Source: Bacillus luti
GTDB taxonomy: Bacteria; Bacillota; Bacilli; Bacillales; Bacillaceae_G
DNA length: 64,000 bases
Direction of reading: 5' to 3'
NCBI RefSeq assembly: GCF_001884105.1
Contig: NZ_MACI01000003.1
Span: 84,955 to 148,954, forward strand
Positions 32,814-41,763 of this stretch are shown here, in pieces. The first letter of the stretch is position 1; every line of letters starts with the position of its first letter. Position numbers and translations under genes: made by a program. The notes under the pieces are model-generated. The model was not told the DNA's origin. It did not search any database and saw only the letters and a program-made list of their open reading frames with translations.

Positions 32814-35045
32814 ATGAAAAAGCACCCGTTACATATGTTAGGGAGGCTTGTAGCAGGGAAAAATACACAATGGATAACTTTATCGGTTTGGGTCCTTATT
32901 ACATTATTACTTTCATTTACGTTACCACAAGTAAATAATACGAAAGAACCGAATCCGAAAAATTTACCTGAAACTGCTATGTCGCAGCAAGCTGAAGCAT
33001 TAATGAAAAAAGAATTTCCGAATAATGCAGGGAATCCGTTATTAGTAGTATGGCATAGAGATGGTGGACTACAGTCAAAGGACTATAAGCTCATACAGGA
33101 TGTTTATAAAGAGTTAAAGACTAATCCTTTAAAAGAACAATCAATGTTACCACCATTTGATACAATACCGGAACAAGTATTATCAAAAAGCGCATCAAAA
33201 GATGGTACATCTTTTGTTACACCGGTATTCTTTAATAAATCTGCTGGGACGGATATATTAAAAGGAAATCTTGAAGATTTAAGAAAAATAGTGAATAGTA
33301 AGGTGGATGAAGATCCATTTAAACAAAAAATAAACGACTCCGGTTTACATGTTCGCTTATCTGGACCGGTAGGGATTCAAACGGATGCAGTTAGTTTATT
33401 TAGTCAAGCAGATGTGAAATTATTAGTTGCTACCGTATTACTCGTATTAGTGTTATTAATTTTATTGTACCGTTCACCGGTTTTAGCAATTTTACCTTTA
33501 CTTGTTGTTGGTTTTGCTTACGGTATTATTAGTCCTACACTTGGTTTTTTAGCCGATCATGGATGGATTAAAGTAGATGCCCAGGCGATATCAATTATGA
33601 CAGTATTACTGTTTGGCGCTGGAACGGATTATTGTCTATTTTTAATTTCGAGATATCGGGAGTACTTGTTAGAAGAAGAAAGTAAATACAAAGCATTGCA
33701 ACTTGCGATTAAAGCATCTGGCGGAGCAATAATAATGAGTGCATTAACTGTCGTACTTGGATTAGGAACATTATTACTTGCTCATTATGGAGCCTTTCAT
33801 CGATTTGCAATACCATTTAGTGTTGCTGTATTCATTATGGGAATCGCTGCTTTAACAATTTTACCTGCGTTTTTATTAATTTTCGGTAGAGCGGCATTCT
33901 TCCCATTTATCCCAAGAACAGCTTCAATGAATGAGGAATTTGCAAGAAAGAAAAAGAAGATAGTAAAAGTTAAAACATCAAAAGGTATCTTTAGTGAAAA
34001 ACTTGGAGATGTTGTAGTACGAAGACCGTGGACAATAATTATGCTCACTGTATTTGTATTAGGTGGATTGGCTTCATTTGTACCACGTATTCAATACACG
34101 TATGACTTATTAGAATCGTTTCCAAAAGATATGCCTTCACGCGAAGGGTTTACGTTAATTAGTGATCATTTTTCAGCTGGAGAACTAGCACCAGTAAAAG
34201 TTATTGTTGATACGAAAGGAAAAGAGCTTCCTATTAAACAGGAATTAGAGAAATTTTCTTTCGTAAAAACAGTGAAAGATCCAAAAGAGGGTAAAGAAAA
34301 TAAGCAAATTAAAATGTACGAGGTTTCTTTAGCTGAAAATCCATACTCAATTGAAGCGTTAGATCAAATCCCTAAATTGAAAAACAGTGTAGAAAAAGTA
34401 TTAAAAGATGCAGAGATTAGTAATGCTGAAGATCGACTATGGATTGGTGGAGAAACGGCTTCATTATATGATACAAAGCAAATTACAGAACGTGATGAAG
34501 CAGTTATTATTCCAGTAATGATTAGTATTATAGCTTTATTGTTACTTGTTTACTTACGATCAATTGTTGCGATGATTTATTTAATTGTAACGGTCGTTTT
34601 ATCATTCTTCTCGGCATTAGGAGCAGGATGGATATTACTTCATTTCGGTATGGGAGCACCGGCTATTCAGGGTGCAATACCGTTATACGCATTTGTATTT
34701 TTAGTTGCTTTAGGTGAAGATTATAATATCTTTATGGTTTCAGAAATATGGAAAAACAGAAAGACACAAAATCATTTGGATGCAGTAAAAAATGGTGTTA
34801 TACAAACAGGTAGTGTCATTACATCGGCAGGTTTAATTTTAGCAGGAACTTTTGCGGTGTTAGGTACGTTACCAATTCAAGTTTTAGTACAATTTGGTAT
34901 TGTAACAGCAATCGGTGTATTACTAGATACATTTATTGTAAGACCATTACTTGTACCGGCAATTACAGTTGTTTTAGGCCGCTTTGCTTTTTGGCCAGGA
35001 AAACTTTCAAGAAAGAATGAAGAAATCCAAAACGTGGATGCATAG
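32814..35045 (+). CDS. MMPL family RND-type transporter (YdfJ-like)
   Basis: 743 residues, about 12 helices in two similar halves, each a helix, a large extracellular loop and five more helices. The motif G-A-G-T-D-Y-C-L-F-L-I-S-R-Y-R-E-Y near residue 265 and G-E-D-Y-N-I-F-M-V-S near residue 635 carry the paired Asp/Tyr of the proton relay of MMPL proteins. A proton-driven exporter of hydrophobic compounds or lipids. The TetR gene upstream is divergent. ATG follows AAGGAAGG. Terminator downstream. Confidence 0.92.
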   Translation: MKKHPLHMLGRLVAGKNTQWITLSVWVLITLLLSFTLPQVNNTKEPNPKNLPETAMSQQAEALMKKEFPNNAGNPLLVVWHRDGGLQSKDYKLIQDVYKELKTNPLKEQSMLPPFDTIPEQVLSKSASKDGTSFVTPVFFNKSAGTDILKGNLEDLRKIVNSKVDEDPFKQKINDSGLHVRLSGPVGIQTDAVSLFSQADVKLLVATVLLVLVLLILLYRSPVLAILPLLVVGFAYGIISPTLGFLADHGWIKVDAQAISIMTVLLFGAGTDYCLFLISRYREYLLEEESKYKALQLAIKASGGAIIMSALTVVLGLGTLLLAHYGAFHRFAIPFSVAVFIMGIAALTILPAFLLIFGRAAFFPFIPRTASMNEEFARKKKKIVKVKTSKGIFSEKLGDVVVRRPWTIIMLTVFVLGGLASFVPRIQYTYDLLESFPKDMPSREGFTLISDHFSAGELAPVKVIVDTKGKELPIKQELEKFSFVKTVKDPKEGKENKQIKMYEVSLAENPYSIEALDQIPKLKNSVEKVLKDAEISNAEDRLWIGGETASLYDTKQITERDEAVIIPVMISIIALLLLVYLRSIVAMIYLIVTVVLSFFSALGAGWILLHFGMGAPAIQGAIPLYAFVFLVALGEDYNIFMVSEIWKNRKTQNHLDAVKNGVIQTGSVITSAGLILAGTFAVLGTLPIQVLVQFGIVTAIGVLLDTFIVRPLLVPAITVVLGRFAFWPGKLSRKNEEIQNVDA

Positions 35046-35047
35046 TT

Positions 35048-35081
35048 GAAAAAGCCAAGGATACTTTCCTTGGCTTTTTTC
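35048..35081. terminator. Bidirectional terminator
   Basis: AAAAAGCCAAGGA and TCCTTGGCTTTTT arms. Confidence 0.85.
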
Positions 35082-35088
35082 AATGTAA

Positions 35089-35271
35089 TTAATTTTTTGA
35101 AGTCAAATCATCAGTTGCAGCATGATCAGCATCTTCAATATCGGTTTCTGGCATTCCATATAAGCCGTTCATTGTTTGTTCTTCGATAGTAAGATTTACA
35201 GTGTTATTATTTTGAATTGGTGTAGCATTTTCGGTAACATTTTCTTTTTTATTTACATTTTTGTTATTCAT
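35089..35271 (-). CDS. Small DUF4021-like protein
   Basis: 60 residues, highly polar and Asn-rich, no cysteines, probably disordered apart from E-E-Q-T-M-N-G-L-Y-G-M-P-E-T. That core is a conserved feature of small Bacillus proteins annotated DUF4021; function unknown. ATG 35271 lies 10 bases after GGAGG; the frame stays open 5 codons upstream. Confidence 0.65.
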   Translation of the reverse strand: MNNKNVNKKENVTENATPIQNNNTVNLTIEEQTMNGLYGMPETDIEDADHAATDDLTSKN

Positions 35272-35410
35272 GTATGAATCCTCCAAATTTCATTTGATGT
35301 ATGTATAGTATGTGGATGGATTTCCAGAAATATGTGAATTGATTCTTATAGATGTTATATAATTAAATAAACAATTAGGGTGAAATGTAAACGGTTAGGA
35401 GTGAACAATT

Positions 35411-35440
35411 ATGGTGAAAGCAAAGAAATTAGCCTTCTAA
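35411..35440 (+). CDS. cat leader peptide (translational attenuator)
   Basis: Nine residues, MVKAKKLAF, with a good site (TTAGGAG) 7 bases upstream. Its stop lies within the hairpin that hides the cat SD. Ribosomes stalled by chloramphenicol in this peptide would open the hairpin, as in the inducible cat genes of Gram-positive bacteria. Confidence 0.8.
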   Translation: MVKAKKLAF

Positions 35441-35466
35441 AATAAAAAGAAAATTTTAGGAGGCTA
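35430..35466 (+). promoter_or_regulatory. Attenuator hairpin masking the cat ribosome binding site
   Basis: TAGCC-TTCTAAAAT and AATTTTAG-GAGGCTA form the two arms, so the cat SD AGGAGG (35458-35463) is paired in the resting RNA. The left arm is covered by the leader ORF, which is the signature of translational attenuation. Confidence 0.82.
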
Positions 35467-35471
35467 TTAAA

Positions 35472-36122
35472 ATGAAGTTTCATGTAATTGATAGAGAAAA
35501 TTGGAATAGAGAGCAGTATTTTGAACATTATTTAAAATTAAAATGTACGTTTAGTATGACAGCAAATGTTGATATTACACTTTTGACAGAGAAAGTACGT
35601 CAAAAGGGAATTAAATTTTATCCGACTTTTATTTATATAATTTCGAGAATAATAAATAAACATAAAGAATTTCGAACATGTTTTAATGATGAAGGAGTTT
35701 TAGGCTATTGGGAGGAAATGATACCCAGCTATACAGTTTTTCATAAGGATGATAAATCTTTTTCAAGTATATGGACGGATTATTATAGTGATTTCCATAT
35801 TTTCTATAAAAACTATGAAGAAGATATGAGATGCTATGCTAATGTTCATGGTCTTTTCACGAAAGAAAATATTCCGCCGAATGTATTTCCGATTTCTAGC
35901 ATACCTTGGACTAGTTTTACTGGATTTAATCTTAATATTAATAATGATGCTGATTTTCTAGTGCCAATTATAACTTGTGGGAAATATTTTAATGAAGAAA
36001 ATAAGGTTATGCTACCAGTTTCATTGCAAGTTCATCATTCGGTTTGTGATGGATATCATGCGAGTCGATTTATAGAAGGTTTGCAGGAATTAAGTCATAC
36101 TTGCAATGAGTGGCTGAAATAA
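35472..36122 (+). CDS. cat: Chloramphenicol acetyltransferase (type A, CatA-like)
   Basis: 216 residues, normal CAT length. The catalytic motif H-H-S-V-C-D-G-Y-H (H-H-x-x-x-D-G) is at residues 188-196, and the conserved N-terminal R-E-N-W-N-R and the F-S-M-T-A-N-V-D-I-T strand are present. It transfers acetyl from acetyl-CoA to chloramphenicol's 3-hydroxyl. Expression should be inducible through the leader and hairpin immediately upstream. No transposon ends are seen, so it appears to be a resident chromosomal gene. Confidence 0.9.
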   Translation: MKFHVIDRENWNREQYFEHYLKLKCTFSMTANVDITLLTEKVRQKGIKFYPTFIYIISRIINKHKEFRTCFNDEGVLGYWEEMIPSYTVFHKDDKSFSSIWTDYYSDFHIFYKNYEEDMRCYANVHGLFTKENIPPNVFPISSIPWTSFTGFNLNINNDADFLVPIITCGKYFNEENKVMLPVSLQVHHSVCDGYHASRFIEGLQELSHTCNEWLK

Positions 36123-36151
36123 CAACCAATTTTTAATTATATACAATTGAA

Positions 36152-36206
36152 AATGAATAATAGAAGAGATCATGTTTATATTGCATGGTCTCTTCTATTA
36201 TTCATT
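36152..36206 (+). terminator. Long hairpin after cat
   Basis: Arms AATGAATAATAGAAGAGA and TCTCTTCTATTATTCATT with an inner CATG/CATG pair. Probably the cat terminator. Confidence 0.75.
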
Positions 36207-36315
36207 AATACTAAGTAATTGTGGAAAATATAGGGTGATTTGTAGTTTAATAGTAAAGAGAGTGATTAGTGTTAATTTTCTTTGTTTTTAAATATTTTAA
36301 TGAGGGGGAAGTAAA

Positions 36316-36998
36316 GTGGAATTCGTAAGCATTGAAAAAGATGAGATCCTAATTCATAATATAGCAAATTTATATTGTAAAGCATTTGAGAAAACAAATT
36401 TCAATGAAATGATCGGGCGAGTGAAAAGACATATAGAATATGAAGATTTTAAAGGGATAGTAGCAATAAATGATGAAAATGAAGTAGTTGGTTTTACTTA
36501 TGGTTATCGCTCAATGGAGGGACAGTACTATAATCAATTAATGAGAGAAGCGTTACATCTAGAGCAAGTAAACGAATGGTTACAAGATTGTTTTGAATTT
36601 GTAGAGTTAGCAGTTCACCCAAAATATCAAAAGGAAGGTCTTGGAACGAAATTACATAATAGATTATTAAACGGTATTTCAAATAGAACGAGTGTATTAA
36701 CAACACAAATAAGCAATGTAAAGGCACGTTCGTTATATGAAAGATTAGATTGGGTAAATATATTGGATCCATTTTATCCCGCTTTAATGGGCAGTAAGAC
36801 CCCCATCTCAAAATTCAGCGAAAGCAAAGAATTTAGGTGGGGGATCAACTGCCCATAAAAGTCCGATTGGTTCAACTAATAATCAGTGAGGGATGAAGAA
36901 AACCCCCACTGATTAAAGTTTCACTTTATCCAAGTAAAGATGATGTTCCTTATGTAATAATGGGAAAAATATTAAAAACAAAAGTTATTGGTTTGTAA
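36316..36998 (+). pseudogene. GNAT acetyltransferase gene interrupted by bcr1
   Basis: From ATG 36316 (SD GAGGGGG) a GNAT of the usual type is read, with V-H-P-K-Y-Q-K-E-G-L-G-T-K-L as acetyl-CoA motif A. At L-D-P-F-Y the frame enters bcr1 and runs to a false stop at 36858. After the element, starting at 36930 and keeping one TTTAT, the frame resumes as P-S-K-D-D-V-P-Y-V-I-M-G-K-I-L-K and ends at TAA 36996. Removing 152 bp restores a ~175-residue protein. The insertion is clean with no other lesion. Confidence 0.93.
36773..36929. mobile_element. bcr1 element (copy 2), inserted in a GNAT gene
   Basis: 147-bp body flanked by TTTAT at 36773-36777 and 36925-36929. It aligns along its whole length with copy 1 (13353-13509) with a few substitutions; the second hairpin has GTGAGGG opposite CCCCCAC, so pairing has partly decayed there. 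Confidence 0.93.
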
Positions 36999-37018
36999 GC
37001 ATAAAGGGGAAAACAAAA

Positions 37019-37945
37019 ATGAAGATAATATCTATAGAAAAAGCTACAATTTTAGACGCAGAAGAGTTAACGGAAATAATGAAAAGAACTTTTGATGAAG
37101 AAGCAAAACAATGGTTATGTGGTCAAGATGGTGTCATTGATTATAACATTCAACCACCAGGATATTCTTCCGTTGAAATGATGAAATATTCGATTGAAGA
37201 ATTGGATTCTTTCAAAGTGATAATGGATAAAGAAATAATCGGAGGAATTATAATTACGATTTCTGGTAAATCTTACGGCAGAATCGATCGTATTTTTGTA
37301 GATCCTAAATACCAAGGAAGAGGAATAGGATCACAAGTTATAAAATTAATAGAAGATCAATTTATAAGTGTAAGGATTTGGGATCTCGAAACATCGAGTA
37401 GACAAATTAATAATCACCACTTTTATACAAAGATGGGCTACCAAACAATTTTTGAATCGGAAGATGAGTATTGTTACGTGAAAAGAATAGAGACGAGCTC
37501 AAACAAAGAAAGTGTAGTTAAAAATGAAGATATGGAAAACGGCCAATACGAAAACTGTAACTTGGAAAATACAGAGTATTATCAAGTGAATTTAAAAAAT
37601 AGTGTATTTGTTGGTAGCAATATAAGGAATATGAATATGAGCAATTGTAATGTAAGTCAATCCAAGTTTAGAAATATTAATTTTAGAAGTTCTTCATATG
37701 CAGATTTAAATCTTTCTGGCAGTAAATTTAGTTTGGTGACTTTAGGTGGAGTTCAATTTAAAGATACAAACCTTGGGGAAGAGAAGGCTCCTATTTCATT
37801 TAATAGATGTGATTTGGAACGTAGCATGATAAGTAATAGTAATCTTAAAAATATGGAAATAGAAAATTGTGATGTAAACGGTATGAAAATAAACGGTATT
37901 CCAATAGAAGATTTGCTGGCATTGTATAATCGAGTAAATAATTAA
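37019..37945 (+). CDS. GNAT acetyltransferase fused to a pentapeptide-repeat-like domain
   Basis: 308 residues. Residues 1-150 are a GNAT with acetyl-CoA motif F-V-D-P-K-Y-Q-G-R-G-I-G-S-Q-V and a C-terminal Y-T-K-M-G-Y-Q strand. A polar linker follows, and from about 170 to 295 come repeats of the kind N-L-E-N-T, N-L-K-N-S, N-M-S-N-C, D-L-N-L-S, D-L-E-R-S, N-L-K-N-M, fitting the A(D/N)LxX pentapeptide-repeat rhythm that folds as a quadrilateral beta helix. Fusions of this sort are unusual. A possible role is substrate or partner binding by the repeat helix. ATG after GGGGAAA. Confidence 0.82.
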   Translation: MKIISIEKATILDAEELTEIMKRTFDEEAKQWLCGQDGVIDYNIQPPGYSSVEMMKYSIEELDSFKVIMDKEIIGGIIITISGKSYGRIDRIFVDPKYQGRGIGSQVIKLIEDQFISVRIWDLETSSRQINNHHFYTKMGYQTIFESEDEYCYVKRIETSSNKESVVKNEDMENGQYENCNLENTEYYQVNLKNSVFVGSNIRNMNMSNCNVSQSKFRNINFRSSSYADLNLSGSKFSLVTLGGVQFKDTNLGEEKAPISFNRCDLERSMISNSNLKNMEIENCDVNGMKINGIPIEDLLALYNRVNN

Positions 37946-38081
37946 ACACAACCAATTAAGGAAAGTTAGTTAGTTGAATGATATATAAATATAATTATAT
38001 AAAAATAACATAAAGAAATACGAATGAGAAGAGATTTAATATGAGTTATAAGAATTGTAGGTCTATATGGAGGGAATAAAA

Positions 38082-38591
38082 ATGGAGATTAACATTAGAG
38101 CAGTAGAAATACAAGATGCTAGAGCGATTCATCATATATGTGTACAAGATGACGTTTTACCTTATATGGTTTTTTTACCTAGCATGCGTGTGGACGCTAT
38201 GGAAAATAGAATTCGAAACTTAGCACCAAATCAATTTGAATTCGTTGCAGAGTATGATGGAAAAGTTGTAGGTTTTATTGGCTTAACCCAAAGTCCGGGA
38301 CGAAGATCTCATTCAGCTGATTTGTTTATCGGGGTAGATAGCAAATATCATAATAAAGGTGTAGGGAAAGCTCTCCTTACCAAGATGCTTGATTTAGCAG
38401 ATAATTGGTTAATGTTAGAGAGAGTAGAACTTGGTGTTTTAGAAACGAATCCGAAAGCAAAAGCACTATATGAAAAATTCGGATTTGTAGAAGAGGGGAT
38501 AAAGGTAGGAAATTTAAAGGCTCACGGAAAGTTTATTAATGAAATTATGATGAGTCGTTTTAGACCGGATGGTTTACTTGTACATAATTAA
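38082..38591 (+). CDS. GNAT family N-acetyltransferase
   Basis: 169 residues. Acetyl-CoA motif G-V-D-S-K-Y-H-N-K-G-V-G-K-A-L (Q/R-x-x-G-x-G/A type) near residue 87, and E-T-N-P-K-A-K-A-L-Y-E-K-F-G-F as the C-terminal GNAT signature, similar to RimI/RimJ-like or phosphinothricin-type enzymes. ATG 38082 has GGAGGG 9 bases upstream; the 38067 ATG overlaps it. Terminator downstream. Confidence 0.87.
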   Translation: MEINIRAVEIQDARAIHHICVQDDVLPYMVFLPSMRVDAMENRIRNLAPNQFEFVAEYDGKVVGFIGLTQSPGRRSHSADLFIGVDSKYHNKGVGKALLTKMLDLADNWLMLERVELGVLETNPKAKALYEKFGFVEEGIKVGNLKAHGKFINEIMMSRFRPDGLLVHN

Positions 38592-38596
38592 TTGTT

Positions 38597-38627
38597 AAAA
38601 GCATGACAAATCAATGTCATGCTTTTT
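38597..38627. terminator. Bidirectional terminator
   Basis: AAAAGCATGACA and TGTCATGCTTTT arms. Confidence 0.85.
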
Positions 38628-38633
38628 GGATTG

Positions 38634-39521
38634 TTATTTGTGATTTGGTAGTTTCGGTTGTAATAAAAATAAGGCTAATCCAATAAAAATGAGTGAGATT
38701 CCTAGTGATTGTTGTAATGAAATTGTTTCATTTAAAATAAAATAAGCTAGAATACATGTTCCAATTGTTTCTCCTAAAATACTCATTGAAATTACAGTAG
38801 TACTCATCCATTTTAATAACCAATTGAATATCGTTTGTCCTAAAATCGTTGCAATGAAAGCTAATCCTATGAAGGACAACCATGTTTGTGTAGAGTAATG
38901 CAAGAAAGATTCTTGCTGCATGTAAGCAAATATACCGAGAAAGCAGGCACTACTTCCATAACTAATTACTGAATACGGAATAAGTGATAAATCTTTACGA
39001 ACGTGTTGGCTAATGAAAAAATAAGCAGTAATTATTCCGGCTGCAATAAACGCTAAAATATCTCCGTATAAAGCTTCCCCACTTATTTGGAAATCTTGCC
39101 ATCCAATGACGATACTTCCTGAAATAGCGATGAAACAACCAAGAACCGCTCCTTTCGTAAACCTCTCCTTGAATAAAAAATAACCACCAATCATTGAGAA
39201 TAAAGGTTGTAACGTTACGATAACTGTGGAGCTTGCTACAGAAGTATATCGTAATGATTCAAACCATAATACATAATGTGCAGCTAAAAATAGCCCAGAT
39301 ATGAAACCGAATCTCCACTGTTTTTTCGTTAATGTTTTCAGCTCGTTTCGATTATTTTTATTACATATTAGAAATGGTAGTAGAATGATTGCTGCAAATA
39401 ATAAGCGGTAAAAAGCAATGATTACTGCAGGAGCAGCGGCCAATTTTACAAAAATTGCTGAAGTTGATAAGGCGAATACGCCAAAAAATAAGATGAAATA
39501 TGAAAGAGTAGATGATTTCAA
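38634..39521 (-). CDS. EamA-type DMT transporter
   Basis: 295 residues, ten helices in two EamA repeats (residues about 10-140 and 150-285). The substrates of such exporters range from amino acids to nucleotides and are not predictable here. The start is a TTG at 39521 set by GGAGGG 8 bases upstream. It is divergent from an XRE-cupin regulator at 39693, which is a usual partner of amino-acid or metabolite exporters. Confidence 0.85.
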   Translation of the reverse strand: MKSSTLSYFILFFGVFALSTSAIFVKLAAAPAVIIAFYRLLFAAIILLPFLICNKNNRNELKTLTKKQWRFGFISGLFLAAHYVLWFESLRYTSVASSTVIVTLQPLFSMIGGYFLFKERFTKGAVLGCFIAISGSIVIGWQDFQISGEALYGDILAFIAAGIITAYFFISQHVRKDLSLIPYSVISYGSSACFLGIFAYMQQESFLHYSTQTWLSFIGLAFIATILGQTIFNWLLKWMSTTVISMSILGETIGTCILAYFILNETISLQQSLGISLIFIGLALFLLQPKLPNHK

Positions 39522-39692
39522 AGTCTGTCCCTCCGATAGTTTGTTTATTATAATGTAATATTTACGATATAATGTACAAAGGTAAGTATATAAGGGCTAG
39601 AAGATGAAAGGAAGTATTATTTGACTTTGTTTAATATGTCAGCACAACGGGAATGAAACATACATTATGATGGACGAAAGGGAGTAGTTATT

Positions 39693-40253
39693 TTGATTCA
39701 CTATCGACTTGGACAAACTGTTTTAAGTTATCGTAAGAAAAATAATATGACAATTCGTGAATTCGCTGATTATGCAGGGATTAGTACGTCACTAATTAGT
39801 CAAATTGAAAGAGGACATGCCAATCCTTCTTTAAGTGTTTTGGAATTAATAGCGAAAGCATTAAATGTACCACTATTTACACTGTTTATTAACGATATTG
39901 ATACAGATTCACTCATTTCTAAGAAGAAAGATCGAAAGAAAGTATATAGGGAAAATAGTGATCACATCGTATATGATGTGTTAACACCGGATTTCATGAA
40001 AGCACGTATTGAAATGTTAATGATGGATTTAAATAAAAAAGCAAATACAACAGAAAGTCACTATTCACATGAAGAGAAGGAAGAAATTGCTGTTGTTATG
40101 AAAGGAGAAGTGTATGTGGAATTAGAAGGAAAAGAATACTTTTTAGAAGAAGGTGATGTTGTGCGTATCCCGCCGAACGTGAAGCATCGCTTTTTGAATA
40201 AGAGTGATGAAGTGAATCACATCTTGTTTGTGTTGACACCATCTTTAGGATGA
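39693..40253 (+). CDS. XRE-cupin transcriptional regulator
   Basis: 186 residues. N-terminal HTH (T-I-R-E-F-A-D-Y-A-G-I-S-T-S-L-I-S-Q-I-E-R-G, residues 20-45) and C-terminal cupin barrel with the pattern G-E-V-Y-V-E-L, then E-G-D-V-V-R-I-P-P-N-V-K-H-R. This family senses small metabolites through the cupin. TTG 39693 follows AAAGGGAG. It is divergent from the EamA transporter and may control it, with a co-directed unknown gene 35 bases downstream. Confidence 0.85.
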   Translation: MIHYRLGQTVLSYRKKNNMTIREFADYAGISTSLISQIERGHANPSLSVLELIAKALNVPLFTLFINDIDTDSLISKKKDRKKVYRENSDHIVYDVLTPDFMKARIEMLMMDLNKKANTTESHYSHEEKEEIAVVMKGEVYVELEGKEYFLEEGDVVRIPPNVKHRFLNKSDEVNHILFVLTPSLG

Positions 40254-40288
40254 AAATAAATTGAGTTTTATTATGGGGAGATAGAAAG

Positions 40289-41236
40289 ATGAAAAATAAT
40301 AGTGTTTTAAAAGATGGGCTTTCAATTATATCTCAATGTAAAAAAGAAACAAATGATATTTGGCATGCACATTTCGGAGCAGCTGCAATTGCTAGTTATT
40401 TTTTCGTGAAAGATAATAATATTGATGAAGAAACAGCACGTAATATTTATTCGCAAACAAGGATGATGCTGAATAAGCAAAAAATAGGTGAGATTATTAA
40501 TCATAAAGAAGAAATTGATTTTCAAATTGCTGAGAATATGATTATAAAATCTTTGGAACATACGATTGATGAACTTCATTGGGTGGGTCATAACGTTATT
40601 TATGCAGCATTAAGCTTATTAGCTATGCAAGAGTTGCGAAATTGGGGAAATTATCAAGATATTGAGGGGATTACTAACTTGATATTATCGTTTCAAAAAA
40701 CAATTCCCGGTAGATCATGGATTGGTTTTAAGACGAAAGAAGTAAAACAATTACGTATTGAGGACGAGATACAAAGTGAATTGAAAAGTCCGAAACAATT
40801 ATCGAAATTTATTTTAAATGAGCTAACAAAATTTAATATTATTTATCGAGCGGAATCGCATCATGATTTAATTGGGCATATGCTTACTTATTCTCACGCA
40901 ATCAATATTATGTATGATTTAGGGCATAGAGATATATTTCAACGAGGGATACGTCCACTTTTGAAACTAGTATACGTACTGCGAGCGAGCCAAAAACTCA
41001 AGCCGAATACTGAAATAAATTTACACTCACCTATAGATCGATTACCTTTAATCGAATCTAAACGTGCAAATGTATTACCAATTGAAAATATATTTTGGGC
41101 AAAAGACTATAGTGAATTAGATTGGGATTTTGGGCATGTCTTTAAATTTTCATATAGTTATTTTGATCATATAAAGAGGGCTCCAGAATATAAAGATATA
41201 ACATTAGAAAAATTTTGTTATATTATAAATTCTTAA
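40289..41236 (+). CDS. Helical protein of unknown function, conserved histidines
   Basis: 315 residues, no membrane segment. No family is recognised. It is helical and contains three His clusters: W-H-A-H-F-G-A-A-A-I, W-V-G-H-N-V-I-Y-A-A and E-S-H-H-D-L-I-G-H-M-L. That spacing hints at a metal- or cofactor-binding helical enzyme, but this is only a guess. ATG follows GGGGAG by 9 bases. It follows the XRE-cupin gene closely and may be under its control. Confidence 0.65.
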   Translation: MKNNSVLKDGLSIISQCKKETNDIWHAHFGAAAIASYFFVKDNNIDEETARNIYSQTRMMLNKQKIGEIINHKEEIDFQIAENMIIKSLEHTIDELHWVGHNVIYAALSLLAMQELRNWGNYQDIEGITNLILSFQKTIPGRSWIGFKTKEVKQLRIEDEIQSELKSPKQLSKFILNELTKFNIIYRAESHHDLIGHMLTYSHAINIMYDLGHRDIFQRGIRPLLKLVYVLRASQKLKPNTEINLHSPIDRLPLIESKRANVLPIENIFWAKDYSELDWDFGHVFKFSYSYFDHIKRAPEYKDITLEKFCYIINS

Positions 41237-41400
41237 TGGTATGTGATAATCGGAAGGGACTTAATTTGAGTCTCTTATTTGTTGGTAGTATATTATTTTA
41301 AAATTTGTAAGATTTTACATGATCGTTTTACTTTTACTAATTATGTAAGTAGGCTATACTAAAATACATACATTTTATTATTGGAGAGAAATAAAACGAC

Positions 41401-41550
41401 ATGGAATTATCGAAATTAGAAAAAGTAATTGAGATTAAAAAAGAAGAGCTTTTATATTTAGTATCGGATTATGGATTTCAACATGAAAAAGTACTGACAT
41501 TGAGTCAAGAAATAGACAAATTGATTAATTACTTTATGTTTGTAAAATAG
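41401..41550 (+). CDS. Spo0E-like aspartyl-phosphate phosphatase
   Basis: 49 residues, in the usual 45-90 range of the family. It begins M-E-L-S-K-L-E and carries S-Q-E-I-D-K-L-I-N-Y-F, the Spo0E signature S-Q-E-L-D with I replacing L. Such peptides dephosphorylate Spo0A~P and delay sporulation. Site TTGGAGAG about 14 bases upstream is a little far. Followed by a terminator. Confidence 0.82.
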   Translation: MELSKLEKVIEIKKEELLYLVSDYGFQHEKVLTLSQEIDKLINYFMFVK

Positions 41551-41593
41551 AAAGAACTATGACGTGATTTGAAACTGTTATAGTTCTTTTTTA
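41551..41593 (+). terminator. Terminator of the Spo0E-like gene
   Basis: AAAGAACTAT and ATAGTTCTTT arms then T-run. Confidence 0.8.
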
Positions 41594-41763
41594 TTGAGTA
41601 ATAATACATTTAGGGTATTTATTAATTAAGAGTATAAACATAAATGTGTTCAAATATATTGTCTAATTTCTTACAGAATGATCAAGCTGCTAGTCGGATA
41701 TGAGGACTTTTGGGTATAATAAAAAAGGAATTATTAATTGTATCGGTTAGGAGCGCAGCAAAT

